Shown piece after piece: positions 9,747 through 18,943 of a stretch of DNA of 64,000 nt. Source of the DNA: CAYMUR01 sp964393615. GTDB taxonomy: Bacteria > Planctomycetota > Planctomycetia > Pirellulales > Pirellulaceae. The notes under the pieces are model-generated. The model saw only the letters and a list, made by a program, of their open reading frames with translations, was not told the origin of the DNA and searched no databases. The position numbers and the translations under genes were made by a program. How positions within the stretch are numbered: position 1 is the first letter of the stretch; each line of letters begins with the position of its first letter. Location: assembly GCA_964393615.1 (NCBI GenBank), contig CAYMUR010000015.1:15169-79168 (forward strand). The letters are read 5' to 3'.

Positions 9747-9782
9747 ACGCTTTTTCCAAGCCCTGTTTGTAGCTGGAGACGC

Positions 9783-10787
9783 TTATTGGACACGCACCAG
9801 CTTCATGATACGTCCCGAAATGTTCCAGTCCTGCACATACAGGTTGCCGTCCTTGTCCCAATAAGAGCCATGGGTGCCGCTGAAGACGCCTTCGATCCAT
9901 TCTTCTTGCGGTATCTTAAAATTTCTCCGTTTTTCGGGATCTGCATTGTGTCCGAGAACCGCGATAATGGTGTTGCTTTTGTCGAGAATGACGAGTCGGC
10001 CATGTAAATCGGGCACAGAGACATAGTCGCCTTGGATTGAGACCGAGGTGGGCATGCCCAGGCCAGTCACTACCTCGGCCATGAATTTACCATCCAGGTC
10101 GTAATGCAGTAACCGTCCTTTCGGTTCGTGGTTGCGGTCACAGATCAACAGGCGTGGAGGATCATAACGGGTGTCCAGGGTCATGCCGTGGGCCGTGTTA
10201 AATTGCTTGAGTCCATTTCCCTTGGAACCAAAATGCATCAAGTATTTTCCATTCTTGTCGTACTTGAAAATGTGGTTACTCGCATAACCGTTTGACAAGA
10301 AGATGTCACCATTCGCTGTGACGGTGATCGCCGTCGGATTAAATGTTGTCAGGTTCAGTTTCGATTCTTTGGGGAATTCCAGCTTCATCACGATATCCCC
10401 TGTTTTGGCATTAAACTTGATGCCCTCGGCGTCCTTGTTGCGGGCTCCGTAAATGAATTCTCCGTCCGGTTCCTGGCGGATCTCCATGTCATGGATATTG
10501 GAAAACCTTTCCCCCAGAAACGTGCGGATGACTTTCCCTGCTGGCGTGAAGACGAAGACACCTATTTGGGCACTCGTATAGATATTGCCTGCTTGGTCGA
10601 TCACGACAGCCCCATGGGTTGGTCCCAATACCGATTTGCCATCCGCCCGGAGACCCCAGCCTGGTACCGTGTCGAAGGTCATCAACCCGCAGCCCATCCG
10701 AACCGGCTCGGTTTTTTCGACGGCGAAAACCGGTAGTGCCAGGGTGAGGGCGAGCGCGGTAGCCAAGTGCAGCGGATAGTTTTTCAT
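9783..10787 (-). CDS. secreted NHL-repeat / six-bladed beta-propeller protein
   Basis: A 334-residue protein. I place the start at 10787 because AGGAG lies eight bases upstream and the residues after it form a clear signal peptide (MKNYPLHLATALALTLALPVFA); the frame stays open further upstream to 10922 without signal features. The mature part contains repeated NHL-type blades such as PTAITVTANGDIFLSNGY and GMTLDTRYDPPRLLICDRN, typical of six-bladed propellers. Its paralogue in this window is at 28421-29530; both share the LLICDRN / LIICDRA blade and a C-terminal blade ending in G-R-I-x-K-L. Role unknown; such proteins are abundant in planctomycetes. First gene of a three-gene operon with two membrane proteins. 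Confidence 0.85.
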   Translation of the reverse strand: MKNYPLHLATALALTLALPVFAVEKTEPVRMGCGLMTFDTVPGWGLRADGKSVLGPTHGAVVIDQAGNIYTSAQIGVFVFTPAGKVIRTFLGERFSNIHDMEIRQEPDGEFIYGARNKDAEGIKFNAKTGDIVMKLEFPKESKLNLTTFNPTAITVTANGDIFLSNGYASNHIFKYDKNGKYLMHFGSKGNGLKQFNTAHGMTLDTRYDPPRLLICDRNHEPKGRLLHYDLDGKFMAEVVTGLGMPTSVSIQGDYVSVPDLHGRLVILDKSNTIIAVLGHNADPEKRRNFKIPQEEWIEGVFSGTHGSYWDKDGNLYVQDWNISGRIMKLVRVQ

Positions 10788-11214
10788 GATTTGGACTCCT
10801 GGGGGTTCTCTGATGGATGATTCACGTGTCGGACCGAAGAAGAAGTCCGTAAAAGTATTGCACAGAGACTCAGCGGTGTGCCAAGTCAGCTTCAGTATCC
10901 AGGGGCGAACCATGGATTTCAACCACCGATCCCTGAGATTGTGTTGTGGTCAGCTTCCTGTCCTGAAAAAAACAGAGGTCCATTGGTCAAGGTTGTTGGA
11001 ATCATCCTGGTGAGCCTACCAGTGTTCGGCAGCAGGGGAAAGCATTAAATTGACAGCCTGGTCGTGGGCGGTGACCGGATGAATGCTATGATGTGGTAAG
11101 AGAATGCGGCATTTCAAGTTGCCAGTAGCATGTGCCAATACCATGTGCCAATACCATGTGCCAGGAGCATGGCTGGTTACAAGCGGTGATGAAACGGACG
11201 AACACGAGGATGTT
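10788..11214. other. divergent promoter region with a 13-base tandem repeat
   Basis: This 427-base spacer separates the NHL gene (minus) from the VCBS gene (plus), so it must hold both promoters. At 11131-11163 a 13-base unit (TGTGCCAATACCA) occurs two and a half times. No gene is supported. Confidence 0.5.
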
Positions 11215-12426
11215 ATGAGTCGACAAATTGGTTGGATTGTGATTGGAATGGCGATGTTATTTTGTGGCGCGGTCCAGGGGCAATCCTTGCGTTGGAAAGT
11301 CAGGCCCCTGGCGCTTGATACGAACGAAGGGGTCGCCATTGCAGATTTCGACGCTGACGGGCGTTTGGATGTGTCGGCAGGTCGAAATTGGTTTCACAAT
11401 TCGGATTTCGTCGCCCGGCCATTACGGAGTTTTGCCGACGTCAATGGCTATGCGGCAAGTAATGGTGATTTCGTATACGACGTGGACGAAGATGGCAGAA
11501 TGGATGTCATTGCAAGTGGTTTTTTTGAGAGCACGTTAGTGTGGTTTCGTAATCCTGGAACCGAGGCGCTTCGGCTAGGCCAGCAATGGGAATCCCATGT
11601 TTTGGTAGACACAAAAAACAAAGAAAATGAAGCGCAGTTGTTCGAAGATATTGATGGTGATGGTATTCCCGAATGGATTGTCAATTCATGGGTGGCTGAT
11701 CGTCCGTTTTTAATTTGGCGGTTCAATCGAGAGACCCAGGAGTTCGTCGTCAAAGAGCCGGGTAAACCGCAGCACAAGGTGCAGGTGCCCACATTGAGTC
11801 AATGTACTATTGGGTGGACGGCCAATGGACATGGCATGGCGGTGGGTGATCTGAATGGTGATGGAAAAAAAGACCTGCTTGTTGGAAAAGGTTGGTATGA
11901 ATCGCCCCAGCAGGATATTTTTTCACAAACATGGAAATACCATGCAGATTGGGACATCCAGGCCAGTGTGCCGATGTTGGTCATGGACGTGAATCGCGAT
12001 GGCCGTCATGACATTATCGTTGGACAGGCGCATCACTACGGTTTGCATTGGTGGGAACAGCTGGAACCCCTGGATGGCAAGCTGCAATGGAAAAAGCACT
12101 TGATCGACAATACCGTTTCGCAATTGCATGTGCTTCACCTGGCAGACCTGACAGGCGATGGTCGTCCCGAATTGATCACGGGCAAACGCTATTTTGCTCA
12201 TAACGGGGGAGATCCTGGTGCGCGCGAGCCGTTGACAATGTTGTATTACGAGATTGACAAGGAAACGGCGTCTTTTCAACGACATGTCATCTCAAAACAT
12301 GATGTTGGTACTGGCTTGCAGATTAAAACGGGCGACATTGACGCAAATGGTTTCACCGATATCGCCGTGGCCGGGAAAAGTGGCACCTACATCCTCTTTA
12401 ACCAGGGATTCAAGCAGGCCAATTAA
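11215..12426 (+). CDS. secreted FG-GAP/VCBS seven-bladed beta-propeller protein
   Basis: A 403-residue protein with a signal peptide (MSRQIGWIVIGMAMLFCGAVQGQ). The start at 11215 is preceded by GAGG; an upstream in-frame ATG at 11104 would bury the signal peptide. Seven calcium-loop repeats of the form D-x-D-x-D-G-x-x-D are visible in order: DFDADGRLDV, DVDEDGRMDV, DIDGDGIPEW, DLNGDGKKDL, DVNRDGRHDI, DLTGDGRPEL and DIDANGFTDI. Seven blades make a complete integrin-like propeller. Such proteins are surface or periplasmic and bind carbohydrate or protein partners; no enzymatic part is visible. It converges with the EamA gene. Confidence 0.88.
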   Translation: MSRQIGWIVIGMAMLFCGAVQGQSLRWKVRPLALDTNEGVAIADFDADGRLDVSAGRNWFHNSDFVARPLRSFADVNGYAASNGDFVYDVDEDGRMDVIASGFFESTLVWFRNPGTEALRLGQQWESHVLVDTKNKENEAQLFEDIDGDGIPEWIVNSWVADRPFLIWRFNRETQEFVVKEPGKPQHKVQVPTLSQCTIGWTANGHGMAVGDLNGDGKKDLLVGKGWYESPQQDIFSQTWKYHADWDIQASVPMLVMDVNRDGRHDIIVGQAHHYGLHWWEQLEPLDGKLQWKKHLIDNTVSQLHVLHLADLTGDGRPELITGKRYFAHNGGDPGAREPLTMLYYEIDKETASFQRHVISKHDVGTGLQIKTGDIDANGFTDIAVAGKSGTYILFNQGFKQAN

Positions 12427-12488
12427 TCAGAATTGTCAGACGCGACTTGCGGGAATTTTGCAATAAACAAAAAGTTAACAAGTTCCTT

Positions 12489-12522
12489 GGTCTGGCAATT
12501 TCAGCGGTCTGGCAATTTCAGC
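12489..12522. repeat. 17-base tandem repeat, two copies
   Basis: The unit GGTCTGGCAATTTCAGC occurs twice in direct succession between two convergent genes. No hairpin is evident. Confidence 0.85.
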
Positions 12523-12523
12523 A

Positions 12524-13417
12524 TCAGGTCGAAACTTGTTTTGCTGTTCGTTCACGTGAATAGCGAATCAACAGACCGGTTAGAATCAATCCGCCGCCGA
12601 CCAGGGTCCACCAGCGTGGCGCTTCGTAGCTAGGATGTTGATGCCAAGCGAAAAATACCCAAACAGGTGTTAAGACGGGTTCGATCAGTACAATTCCCGA
12701 GGCTTCGTGGCTGGGGGTGTGATGCAAGCCGCGTGCAAAAAGAAGATAAGGCAGGCCCATCTGTAGCGTACCGAAGCAGGCTAACAACAGCCATTGCATG
12801 CCAGTGGGCACATACGGTCCACCTTGGAGTTGACTGAATGCAAATGGAGATAATACCAGGGCTGTGGTGAGATGGTTGAGGGCCACCAGCCACGAAGCCT
12901 GGTAATCGCGCAATTGTCGCAGGGAGAGGACAACTCCCGAATAAGTCAATGCTGCCAGCAGGCCAAACAGGACACCCTGGTACGATGCGTTACCGATTTC
13001 AAAGGTCAGGATGAGAAGAATTCCTGCCGTCGCAAATACGATGGTGCCCATGTCGCGGGGGTGTAATGGTTCCTTGAAGTAAAAAACGCCTACAAGAAAT
13101 ACCCATACTGGTGCGGTATTCTGCAGCCAGATCGCGTTCGAGGCTTCGGTAAGTTTCATGGCAGTGAGAAACGTGTAATTCATGGCGACAAAAAAAAGAA
13201 TCATTGGAAAAAATCGCCAGGTCCAGCATGGTTTTCGCACCAGGGGCAGTAAGACGAAGCTGGCAAAGGCAGCCCTCCAGAAAGCGAGGGCTGCCCCCGA
13301 CCATTCCTGGAAATAGGGAGCTTTGGCAAACAGGCCGACGGTGCTCCACAGGATGGCTGCGGCGATCAATAGCAGGCGACCCCGGCGGCGTTCAGTAGCG
13401 GTAGGTGCAATATTCAT
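12524..13417 (-). CDS. EamA/DMT-superfamily transporter
   Basis: A 297-residue protein with about ten hydrophobic helices in two repeated halves, as in the drug/metabolite transporter superfamily. The family motif FWRAAFASFVLLPL is near 45-60 and the second EamA unit starts near 150 (GLLAALTYSGVV). Length is normal for the family. These proteins usually export metabolites such as amino acids; the substrate is not deducible. The gene is divergent from the FGGY kinase. Confidence 0.88.
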   Translation of the reverse strand: MNIAPTATERRRGRLLLIAAAILWSTVGLFAKAPYFQEWSGAALAFWRAAFASFVLLPLVRKPCWTWRFFPMILFFVAMNYTFLTAMKLTEASNAIWLQNTAPVWVFLVGVFYFKEPLHPRDMGTIVFATAGILLILTFEIGNASYQGVLFGLLAALTYSGVVLSLRQLRDYQASWLVALNHLTTALVLSPFAFSQLQGGPYVPTGMQWLLLACFGTLQMGLPYLLFARGLHHTPSHEASGIVLIEPVLTPVWVFFAWHQHPSYEAPRWWTLVGGGLILTGLLIRYSRERTAKQVST

Positions 13418-13818
13418 GCAACACTGGTTCAGAGTTCGTGAATGCGGTGTTTGTCGTTTGCGCGGTCATGGGACCAGAACCTGGGGTTCACCGCATCCCG
13501 CCTTAAACTAGCTGTTTTCGCTGGATACAATGAAGCCCCATCGGCGGGTCCTCTCCTCATGGGCCGCTGTAGAAATTGTATGCGGTCCAGGACGATAACG
13601 TCACCCACCGCCAAATGCTGTAAATTGCTGAAAACTTGAAGCATTCAGCAGGTGCTCCGAAGAGTGCGTGAAATCACACAGGCCGTGTGCTGAACGGTTG
13701 CCGGCGAATGGCGGGCCTGGTTGCGGGACTTGCCGGCAAGCTGATTTTGAAATGCTGCCTAGTTTTTTGCCAGGTGGCAATGGAACCTTGAACGACTGAT
13801 CACTTGGGTACGGAGCGT
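13418..13818. other. divergent spacer of 400 bases
   Basis: It lies between the EamA gene (minus) and the FGGY kinase (plus) and should carry both promoters. I see no gene or obvious structure in it. Confidence 0.35.
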
Positions 13819-15174
13819 ATGAATTTTCTCGGCCTCGACATTGGTTCTTCTTCGATCAAAGGTGCTGTACTGAACCTGGATACGATGTCCGTGGGGGCCA
13901 CGGTACGTCGTGCATGTCCGGAGCGTCTGCCTGGTCCGGCACTACATTTTGAAATCGATGCGGCTGCAATGGTTGCTGCAGTTGTCTCGGTCATCGACGA
14001 ACTTGTCGAAAAGGTGGAGGACATCGAAGGGATTGTCAGTTGTAGCCAGATGGCGGGGATTGTTTTAGTCGATGCAGCGGGCAATACCCAGTCGAACTAC
14101 CTGTCATGGCGGGACCAACGGTCGCTCGAACCGCATCCTGCGGGTGCCGGCAGCTATTATGACGTACTGCGAGAACACATTACGGCAGAGGGAATGGTAC
14201 AACTGGGACATGAATGCAAAATTGGCTCCGCGCTAAGCCTCCTGTTCTGGCTTTTTGAAAACGGGCAACTACCTGTCGACACGACACCCCTGATTGTGGC
14301 CGATTATGTTTGGAGAGTACTTTGCGATGCGGAACCGGTCACGGAATATACCAACGCGTTGGGGACGATTGATCTCAACACGCGCAAGTGGCATGCCCAG
14401 GCATTAAAGCGTCTGCGACTCGATGGGGTGGAGTGGCCGCGGCTGTGTGAGCCCTATGAGGTGATAGGAGAGTTCAAAACGTCGCGCGGTGTCGTTCCTT
14501 GTTACCCGTCGGTCGGGGATCACCAATGTGCGTTGGCGGGAACGCTGCTGCAAAAAAATGAACTTTCGATCAACGTTTCGACCGGCTCACAGATTAGCCT
14601 GTTGGCCAGTTCCTACCAACCGGGTAATTACCAGGTACGGCCCTATTTCGATGGACAGTATCTCAACACGGTCACCCACTTGCCCGCTGGACGGTCTTTG
14701 AATGCGATGGTCGATTTTTTGACGGAGATTGCCAGGTCGCAAAAAATAGACCTGGCAGACCCCTGGCCGTACATCAACCAGGCAGTTAAGGCAGCCGCAT
14801 GCGAATTGGAAGTGGACCTTGCCTTTTTCGCGGGGCCCGTGGGAAATCGAGGTGCCTTGCGAAACATTACCGTCGAAAATTTGAATGTTGGCAACCTGTT
14901 TCGCGCCGCTTACCAAAACATGGCTGACAATTATGACCGTTGCTCCCGGCGTTTGTCAGCGGATAAAAAATGGGATCGTGTTGTCATTTCAGGCGGACTG
15001 GTACAAAACAGTGATGTATTGCGTGAGCTGGTGCTGGAACGTTTTCGTTGTCCCCACCGTGTTTACGCGTCGACCGAAGAGACCTTTCAGGGACTACTTG
15101 CACTGGCATTGGTGGCTAGTGGCCGCGCGGAAAACCTGGCCGCTGCAACGGATGGCATGATCGCTTCGCCATAG
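13819..15174 (+). CDS. FGGY-family carbohydrate kinase
   Basis: A 451-residue enzyme. The N-terminal phosphate-binding loop FLGLDIGSSSIKGAVL is typical of the FGGY fold, and the C-terminal half has the GDHQCALAG and VSTGSQISLLA segments and an adenosine-site stretch, VVISGGLVQNS. FGGY kinases phosphorylate sugars such as xylulose, glycerol or sedoheptulose with ATP in the cytoplasm. The GDHQ signature is shared with xylulokinase and sedoheptulokinase, so I leave the substrate open. ATG at 13819 is preferred; a TTG five codons earlier is also in frame. The oxidoreductase and carbamoylase genes that follow are on the other strand. Confidence 0.87.
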   Translation: MNFLGLDIGSSSIKGAVLNLDTMSVGATVRRACPERLPGPALHFEIDAAAMVAAVVSVIDELVEKVEDIEGIVSCSQMAGIVLVDAAGNTQSNYLSWRDQRSLEPHPAGAGSYYDVLREHITAEGMVQLGHECKIGSALSLLFWLFENGQLPVDTTPLIVADYVWRVLCDAEPVTEYTNALGTIDLNTRKWHAQALKRLRLDGVEWPRLCEPYEVIGEFKTSRGVVPCYPSVGDHQCALAGTLLQKNELSINVSTGSQISLLASSYQPGNYQVRPYFDGQYLNTVTHLPAGRSLNAMVDFLTEIARSQKIDLADPWPYINQAVKAAACELEVDLAFFAGPVGNRGALRNITVENLNVGNLFRAAYQNMADNYDRCSRRLSADKKWDRVVISGGLVQNSDVLRELVLERFRCPHRVYASTEETFQGLLALALVASGRAENLAAATDGMIASP

Positions 15175-15368
15175 CAACGGACATCGGTTCCGAGTGGGTG
15201 TCAAAACGCCACGTCGAATTTTGAAGACCTGCTGCGCTCCCACTAAATCACAAGCATTGCAGCTCGGTTCTGCGTGGCAAACGTTTGATTCTGCGGGTTG
15301 TTTTCCTGGCAACTGCCCTGCCCTGTTCGAGAAGGACGCCGCTGACAGGGTGAGCCAAGGTTTGCTTT

Positions 15369-15468
15369 NNNNNNNNNNNNNNNNNNNNNNNNNNNNNNNN
15401 NNNNNNNNNNNNNNNNNNNNNNNNNNNNNNNNNNNNNNNNNNNNNNNNNNNNNNNNNNNNNNNNNNNN
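15369..15468. other. assembly gap (100 N)
   Basis: One hundred N mark a scaffold gap whose length is probably nominal. It removes the C-terminus of the Gfo/Idh/MocA oxidoreductase. Confidence 0.95.
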
Positions 15469-16388
15469 CCCAACTCGCCCGAAACGACAGGTTGACGGTC
15501 GGATTGGATGGCGGCCACGAAGTCGGCAATCAGTGGTACGCAGAAGTTTTCCTGGGGGGGATGTGATTCCACGCTTGTACCTGCCGAAGTGGTAATCTCT
15601 AGTTGTCCCGAATTCAATGGCTGGGATACGAGTTGTCCATCCGTTCCAATGATCGTGAAACGATCGGGATCGATTTTAGCGCTGAAGAAGCATTGGACGA
15701 GACCGTGGACTCCTGATGCAAAACGCATGCTAACGGTTGAGCAGTTGTCTGCGTTGTATGCGACCGCACGCTGGTCACAGAACCCATGAACCTCCGAGAT
15801 GGGTCCTGCGATGTGCTGCAGCAGGTCGATGCGATGGCTGCCAATGTCCATCAGCGCACCACCACCACCTTGTTCGGGTATCACTCGCCAGTATCCATCA
15901 TCAGACTCGTCCATGGGAAACGGATTGCAGGTCACTGCACTCACGGACAAGAGCGTACCGATGGTACCCTCAGCCATCAGGTCAAGCATCCGCTGGACCA
16001 CTGGGTAGAAACGGCGGTAGTATGCCACGCCCAGCTTGACACCCTTTTCCTGGCACACCTGAACCATGGTGTTACATTCTTGGACCGACATCGCCATGGG
16101 CTTTTCCACAAGTACGTGCTTGCCGACGCTGGCACTCGCGATTGTTTGGGGATGATGGAGGTGTACGGGAGTCGCGATGTAGAGGGCATCGAGATCGCTG
16201 GAAGCGATAAGTTGGCTGGCATCGATTGTCCCCAGGGGGACATTAAAATCGGCGCAGAACTTGTCGAGCGCTTGTTGGTTGCGGCGACAGACGGCAACCA
16301 GTTCGCTGCCCGGATCTGCTTGAATAGCTGTGGCAACACGGCGACGTGCAACGTCACCACAACCGATGATTCCCCATCGAATTGACAT
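15469..16388 (-). CDS. Gfo/Idh/MocA-family oxidoreductase, C-terminus lost in gap
   Basis: About 306 residues are readable. The N-terminal Rossmann motif is clear (IRWGIIGCGDVA), followed by the EKPMAMSVQE segment with the conserved Glu-Lys of the family and the catalytic-domain motif GGGALMDIGSHRIDLL. These are NAD(P)-dependent sugar or inositol dehydrogenases and related enzymes. Normal length is about 330-370, so some 30-60 residues fall in the N run. A frame continues left of the gap to 15243 but its residues do not look like the family C-terminus, so I stop at the gap. Start at 16388 lacks a strong ribosome site. Neighbours suggest carbohydrate metabolism. Confidence 0.85.
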
Positions 16389-16604
16389 GGCGGCATTCTC
16401 AGTGGGAGGAACGATTTGGCCTGGCTACGAGTAGGAATGTTAATCCCTGCGGAGATTTGCTGCAATGTAACGCAGGCGATTTCTGTGATTTTCAACCAGA
16501 CAAATGATAGCGGTTCAGTCCTGATTGGCCGCGAGCTTCCTGGCACGCCGAGATAGTTTTTGCATCTGACAGGCTAGATCTGGAACTTGGCGTGGAGCAG
16601 TCTC

Positions 16605-17683
16605 TCAATCAGCTGGTAACTCTGCGGCGCGCCGTTGTGTGATCAACCCGTAATGTTGGATCTGGCGGTTCTGGCCGAAATGGAAGATTCCTTCCTTGTA
16701 CGGACGTGTTTCATCCAAGTCGCAGGCGTGGACCACTAATTCGTCACCTTCGCCCGCGGCCTGGGCCACCACTTCGCCGGAGGGAGCGATGATGGCCGTC
16801 TCACCCAGTTGAGCCACTCCTTCTTCGGTGCCCGCTTTGGCGACTCCTACCACCCAGCTACCATTCTGGTAGGCCCCCGCTTGCAGGCACAAACGATTGT
16901 GGAACGATACCAGGGAATTCATTTCCGGATAGTCGGGATTGACAAGTGGTGTGTTGTATCCCAGCAGGATGAGCTCTGCTCCTTGTAGGGCAAGCACTCG
17001 ATATGTTTCCGGCCAGCGACGATCGTTACAAATGCACATCCCTACCACACCCCCCAGCGCATTCCAGGTGCGAAATCCGAGATCGCCCACATCAAAGTAT
17101 CGCTTCTCGAGGTTCTGGAAGGGATGGTCGGGCCGTGGTTCAACATAGCCTGGAAGATGTATCTTGCGAAATTTTCCAATGACTGCACCATCCTGACCTA
17201 CCAGGATTGAACTGTTGAAATGTTTCCTCTGGCCATCCTGCACGACTAACTCGGCATAGCCCAGTTGAAAGGCGATCCCCAGGCGGCGTGCTTCGTCGAA
17301 GAGGGGCTGGGGTGCCTGGTTAGGCATTNNNNNNNNNNTCCTGATCACAATATTCTCGTTTCGATCCCGCAGAAACTTCACTCTTTTCTCCAGCGTGCTT
17401 ATTCTTTGCACTGAACATATTAGTACTCTTTCCAGTGTTCAAGAACTATTGATTCCCCGTTAGGCATTTCTGTTTCGAAGTAACGATCGATTTCGGCCTG
17501 GTTTTCTATTTCCCAGTGAGGGAAGAAAGCGGTCAGGGCGCATTCTGTAAAAACGACCAGATCGCAACCTTGTTGCTGCCCCTCTCGGAGCATGGCAATC
17601 AAACGGTCGACAGCTTCGCCACGTGAGGTGTCTTTTGGTAGGGGGCCACTCTGCGCCGCTCCAATCGTAACAATTCGTGACAT
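16605..17683 (-). CDS. N-carbamoyl-D-amino acid hydrolase, interrupted by 120 foreign bases and a 10-N gap
   Basis: Two open pieces belong to one gene. The first (17683 down to about 17459) gives MSRIVTIGAAQSG to YFETEMPN; the second (17328 down to 16605) resumes at MPNQAPQPLFDEARRLG. Joining them at the shared ten bases AATGCCTAAC gives about 312 residues in frame, with Glu47 (FTECALTAFF), Lys127 (GKFRKIHLPG) and Cys172 (MCICNDRRWPE) at exactly the catalytic numbers known for Agrobacterium D-carbamoylase. That enzyme removes the carbamoyl group from N-carbamoyl-D-amino acids. As the sequence stands the frame is broken: the first piece reads into a stop at 17420. Whether this is a real insertion or a contig-end artefact cannot be decided here. 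It is the second nitrilase-superfamily gene of the window. Confidence 0.85.
17319..17468. other. 10-base direct repeat flanking about 120 extra bases and a 10-N gap
   Basis: The bases GTTAGGCATT occur at 17319-17328 and 17459-17468. Between them lie ten N (17329-17338) and 120 bases of unrelated sequence that interrupt the carbamoylase gene. The extra bases encode a short Lys/Arg/Glu-rich frame on the minus strand but match nothing I know. The arrangement could be a target-site duplication around a mobile element that did not assemble, or a contig end carrying variant sequence. Confidence 0.7.
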
Positions 17684-17874
17684 GTTTCAGTGCATGCTCC
17701 TATGACAGGTGTTCTCTGGGGTGATTTCCCAAGCGACTGCCTTGTTGGTCGCTGACATGTATTGTAGCTGGCCCGTATCGATTGGGCGCGGGGGCCCCGT
17801 GCGTACTGATTCGGGGTACAGCAGCCATGACTCGATGGTCCCTGTTGTGGCTCGGGCCCTGTCGTGGCTCGCCT

Positions 17875-18070
17875 TCTGCTGAGCGCCTCGTCCGGTCCTG
17901 AGCGGCCCGTATCGGAGAACAACAGGGATCGATGGGAACGTTCGTCAGCCGCAGACTCTCGGTAAAAAGTTTATCCAGGTTGGGAGTTTTCATGTGGTCG
18001 TTGCCATGGCAATGCGAGTCGCCGTAGCCCTGGTCGTCCTTAATAAGCAACACCACATCTGGTTGTTATC
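17875..18070 (-). pseudogene. N-terminal remnant of a type I sulfatase
   Basis: About 65 codons read as the start of a sulfatase: QPDVVLLIKDDQGYGDSHCHGN, then KTPNLDKLFTESLRLTNV and the formylglycine motif CSPIR (family C-x-P-x-R). Family members normally begin PNIVLLMADDQGYGD and run to 450-600 residues. Here a stop codon precedes the first motif and homology ends some ten residues after CSPIR. The remainder of the gene is absent. Sulfatases are very numerous in planctomycetes and remove sulfate from polysaccharides; this copy is dead. It points to turnover of carbohydrate genes in this region. Confidence 0.75.
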
Positions 18071-18234
18071 GTGCCGCAACCGTTCCCAGTGGCGCCGCGC
18101 CGTCCGGCCGAGAAATGCTTCCTGGTTCAAGAGGAAAAAATCCTAGGGAACCGACGAACCAAGGGCCAGCGGGCCGTGTCGCAACAGCCAGGCAGGTCGC
18201 AACAGCCAGTCTAAAAATAGCGGCCGCAGGCCGG

Positions 18235-18816
18235 TTATTTTTTTTCAGCGACTTTCTGCTGAACGTCCACCTGGTCGGTTTTCAACAACTCGGCGACGTT
18301 TTCAGAAACTTTGTTGGCCAGTAGACCGCTGGGATCGCAGCCGGCAGCAATGGACCGGATCTTGCCACCTTTTTCGATGAGAAAATTCGTGGGCATTACC
18401 TTGGTTTGGAATATATTCCAACTGGCACCTTTTGTGTCGACAGCGTAAAGCATTTTCAGCTTCTTTTGCTTCACGTAACTCTCGACCTTTTTGTCAGGTT
18501 CACGAAAAATTGCCAGGCTCGTGAGCCCTTGGTCTGCGTATTCCTCGTGCAATGTTTGAAAGTAGGTGAGTTCCTTGTCGCAACCGGCACAGCCGCAAGT
18601 CAAACGAACCAACACAGGTCCTTGATCGGTGAGTTTTGCCAAGTCGATTGCCTGGCCTTGTGAGTCCTCGATTTTGAATTCGGGGGCTTGTGCGCCGATG
18701 ATGACCGTCTTTTTTTTCTCTTCACCCTTTGTCTCGTCTTGGGGACCAGCGGCCTGCAGTCCTGCAGGCAGAGCTAAAATAGTCAGCACCAGGGCGTTGT
18801 GAAAAAATAATTTCAT
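18235..18816 (-). CDS. exported thioredoxin-fold redoxin (AhpC/TSA or TlpA-like)
   Basis: A 193-residue protein. The start at 18816 is fixed by GGAGGT five bases upstream and by the signal peptide that follows (MKLFFHNALVLTILALPAGLQAA). After a charged linker comes the thioredoxin fold: GAQAPEFKIEDSQGQAIDLA, then VLVRLTCGCAGCDKE with Cys74, Cys76 and Cys79, and the cis-Pro segment KVMPTNFLIEKGGKI near 145-158. The C-x-C-x-x-C cluster differs from the plain CxxC of TlpA and suggests a modified redox or metal centre. The C-terminus is Lys-rich. Location is periplasmic by inference. The CpdA-like gene precedes it by about 130 bases on the same strand. Confidence 0.83.
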   Translation of the reverse strand: MKLFFHNALVLTILALPAGLQAAGPQDETKGEEKKKTVIIGAQAPEFKIEDSQGQAIDLAKLTDQGPVLVRLTCGCAGCDKELTYFQTLHEEYADQGLTSLAIFREPDKKVESYVKQKKLKMLYAVDTKGASWNIFQTKVMPTNFLIEKGGKIRSIAAGCDPSGLLANKVSENVAELLKTDQVDVQQKVAEKK

Positions 18817-18943
18817 CAGGACCTCCGGGAATTTAGTGGGGAGTGCAATAACTGACCAAGGCTCTGCAGTATAACAATAACCTACGGGATGATCTACTTC
18901 AAATCGGTGAAACTGGATGTGAAACAGAAAGGGCCTGCATGGA

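Noticed and set aside
15243..15368. Continuation of the Gfo/Idh/MocA frame left of the 100-N gap
   Set aside because: The frame across an unknown gap length is arbitrary, and the residues do not resemble the family C-terminus.
15977..16546. 189-codon frame overlapping the Gfo/Idh/MocA gene on the same strand
   Set aside because: It is a shifted frame of the oxidoreductase; residues are Ser/Pro-rich shadow sequence.
17339..17458. Short basic frame as a new gene inside the carbamoylase
   Set aside because: Only about 24 codons, cut by the N run; better seen as part of an insertion or contig-end artefact.
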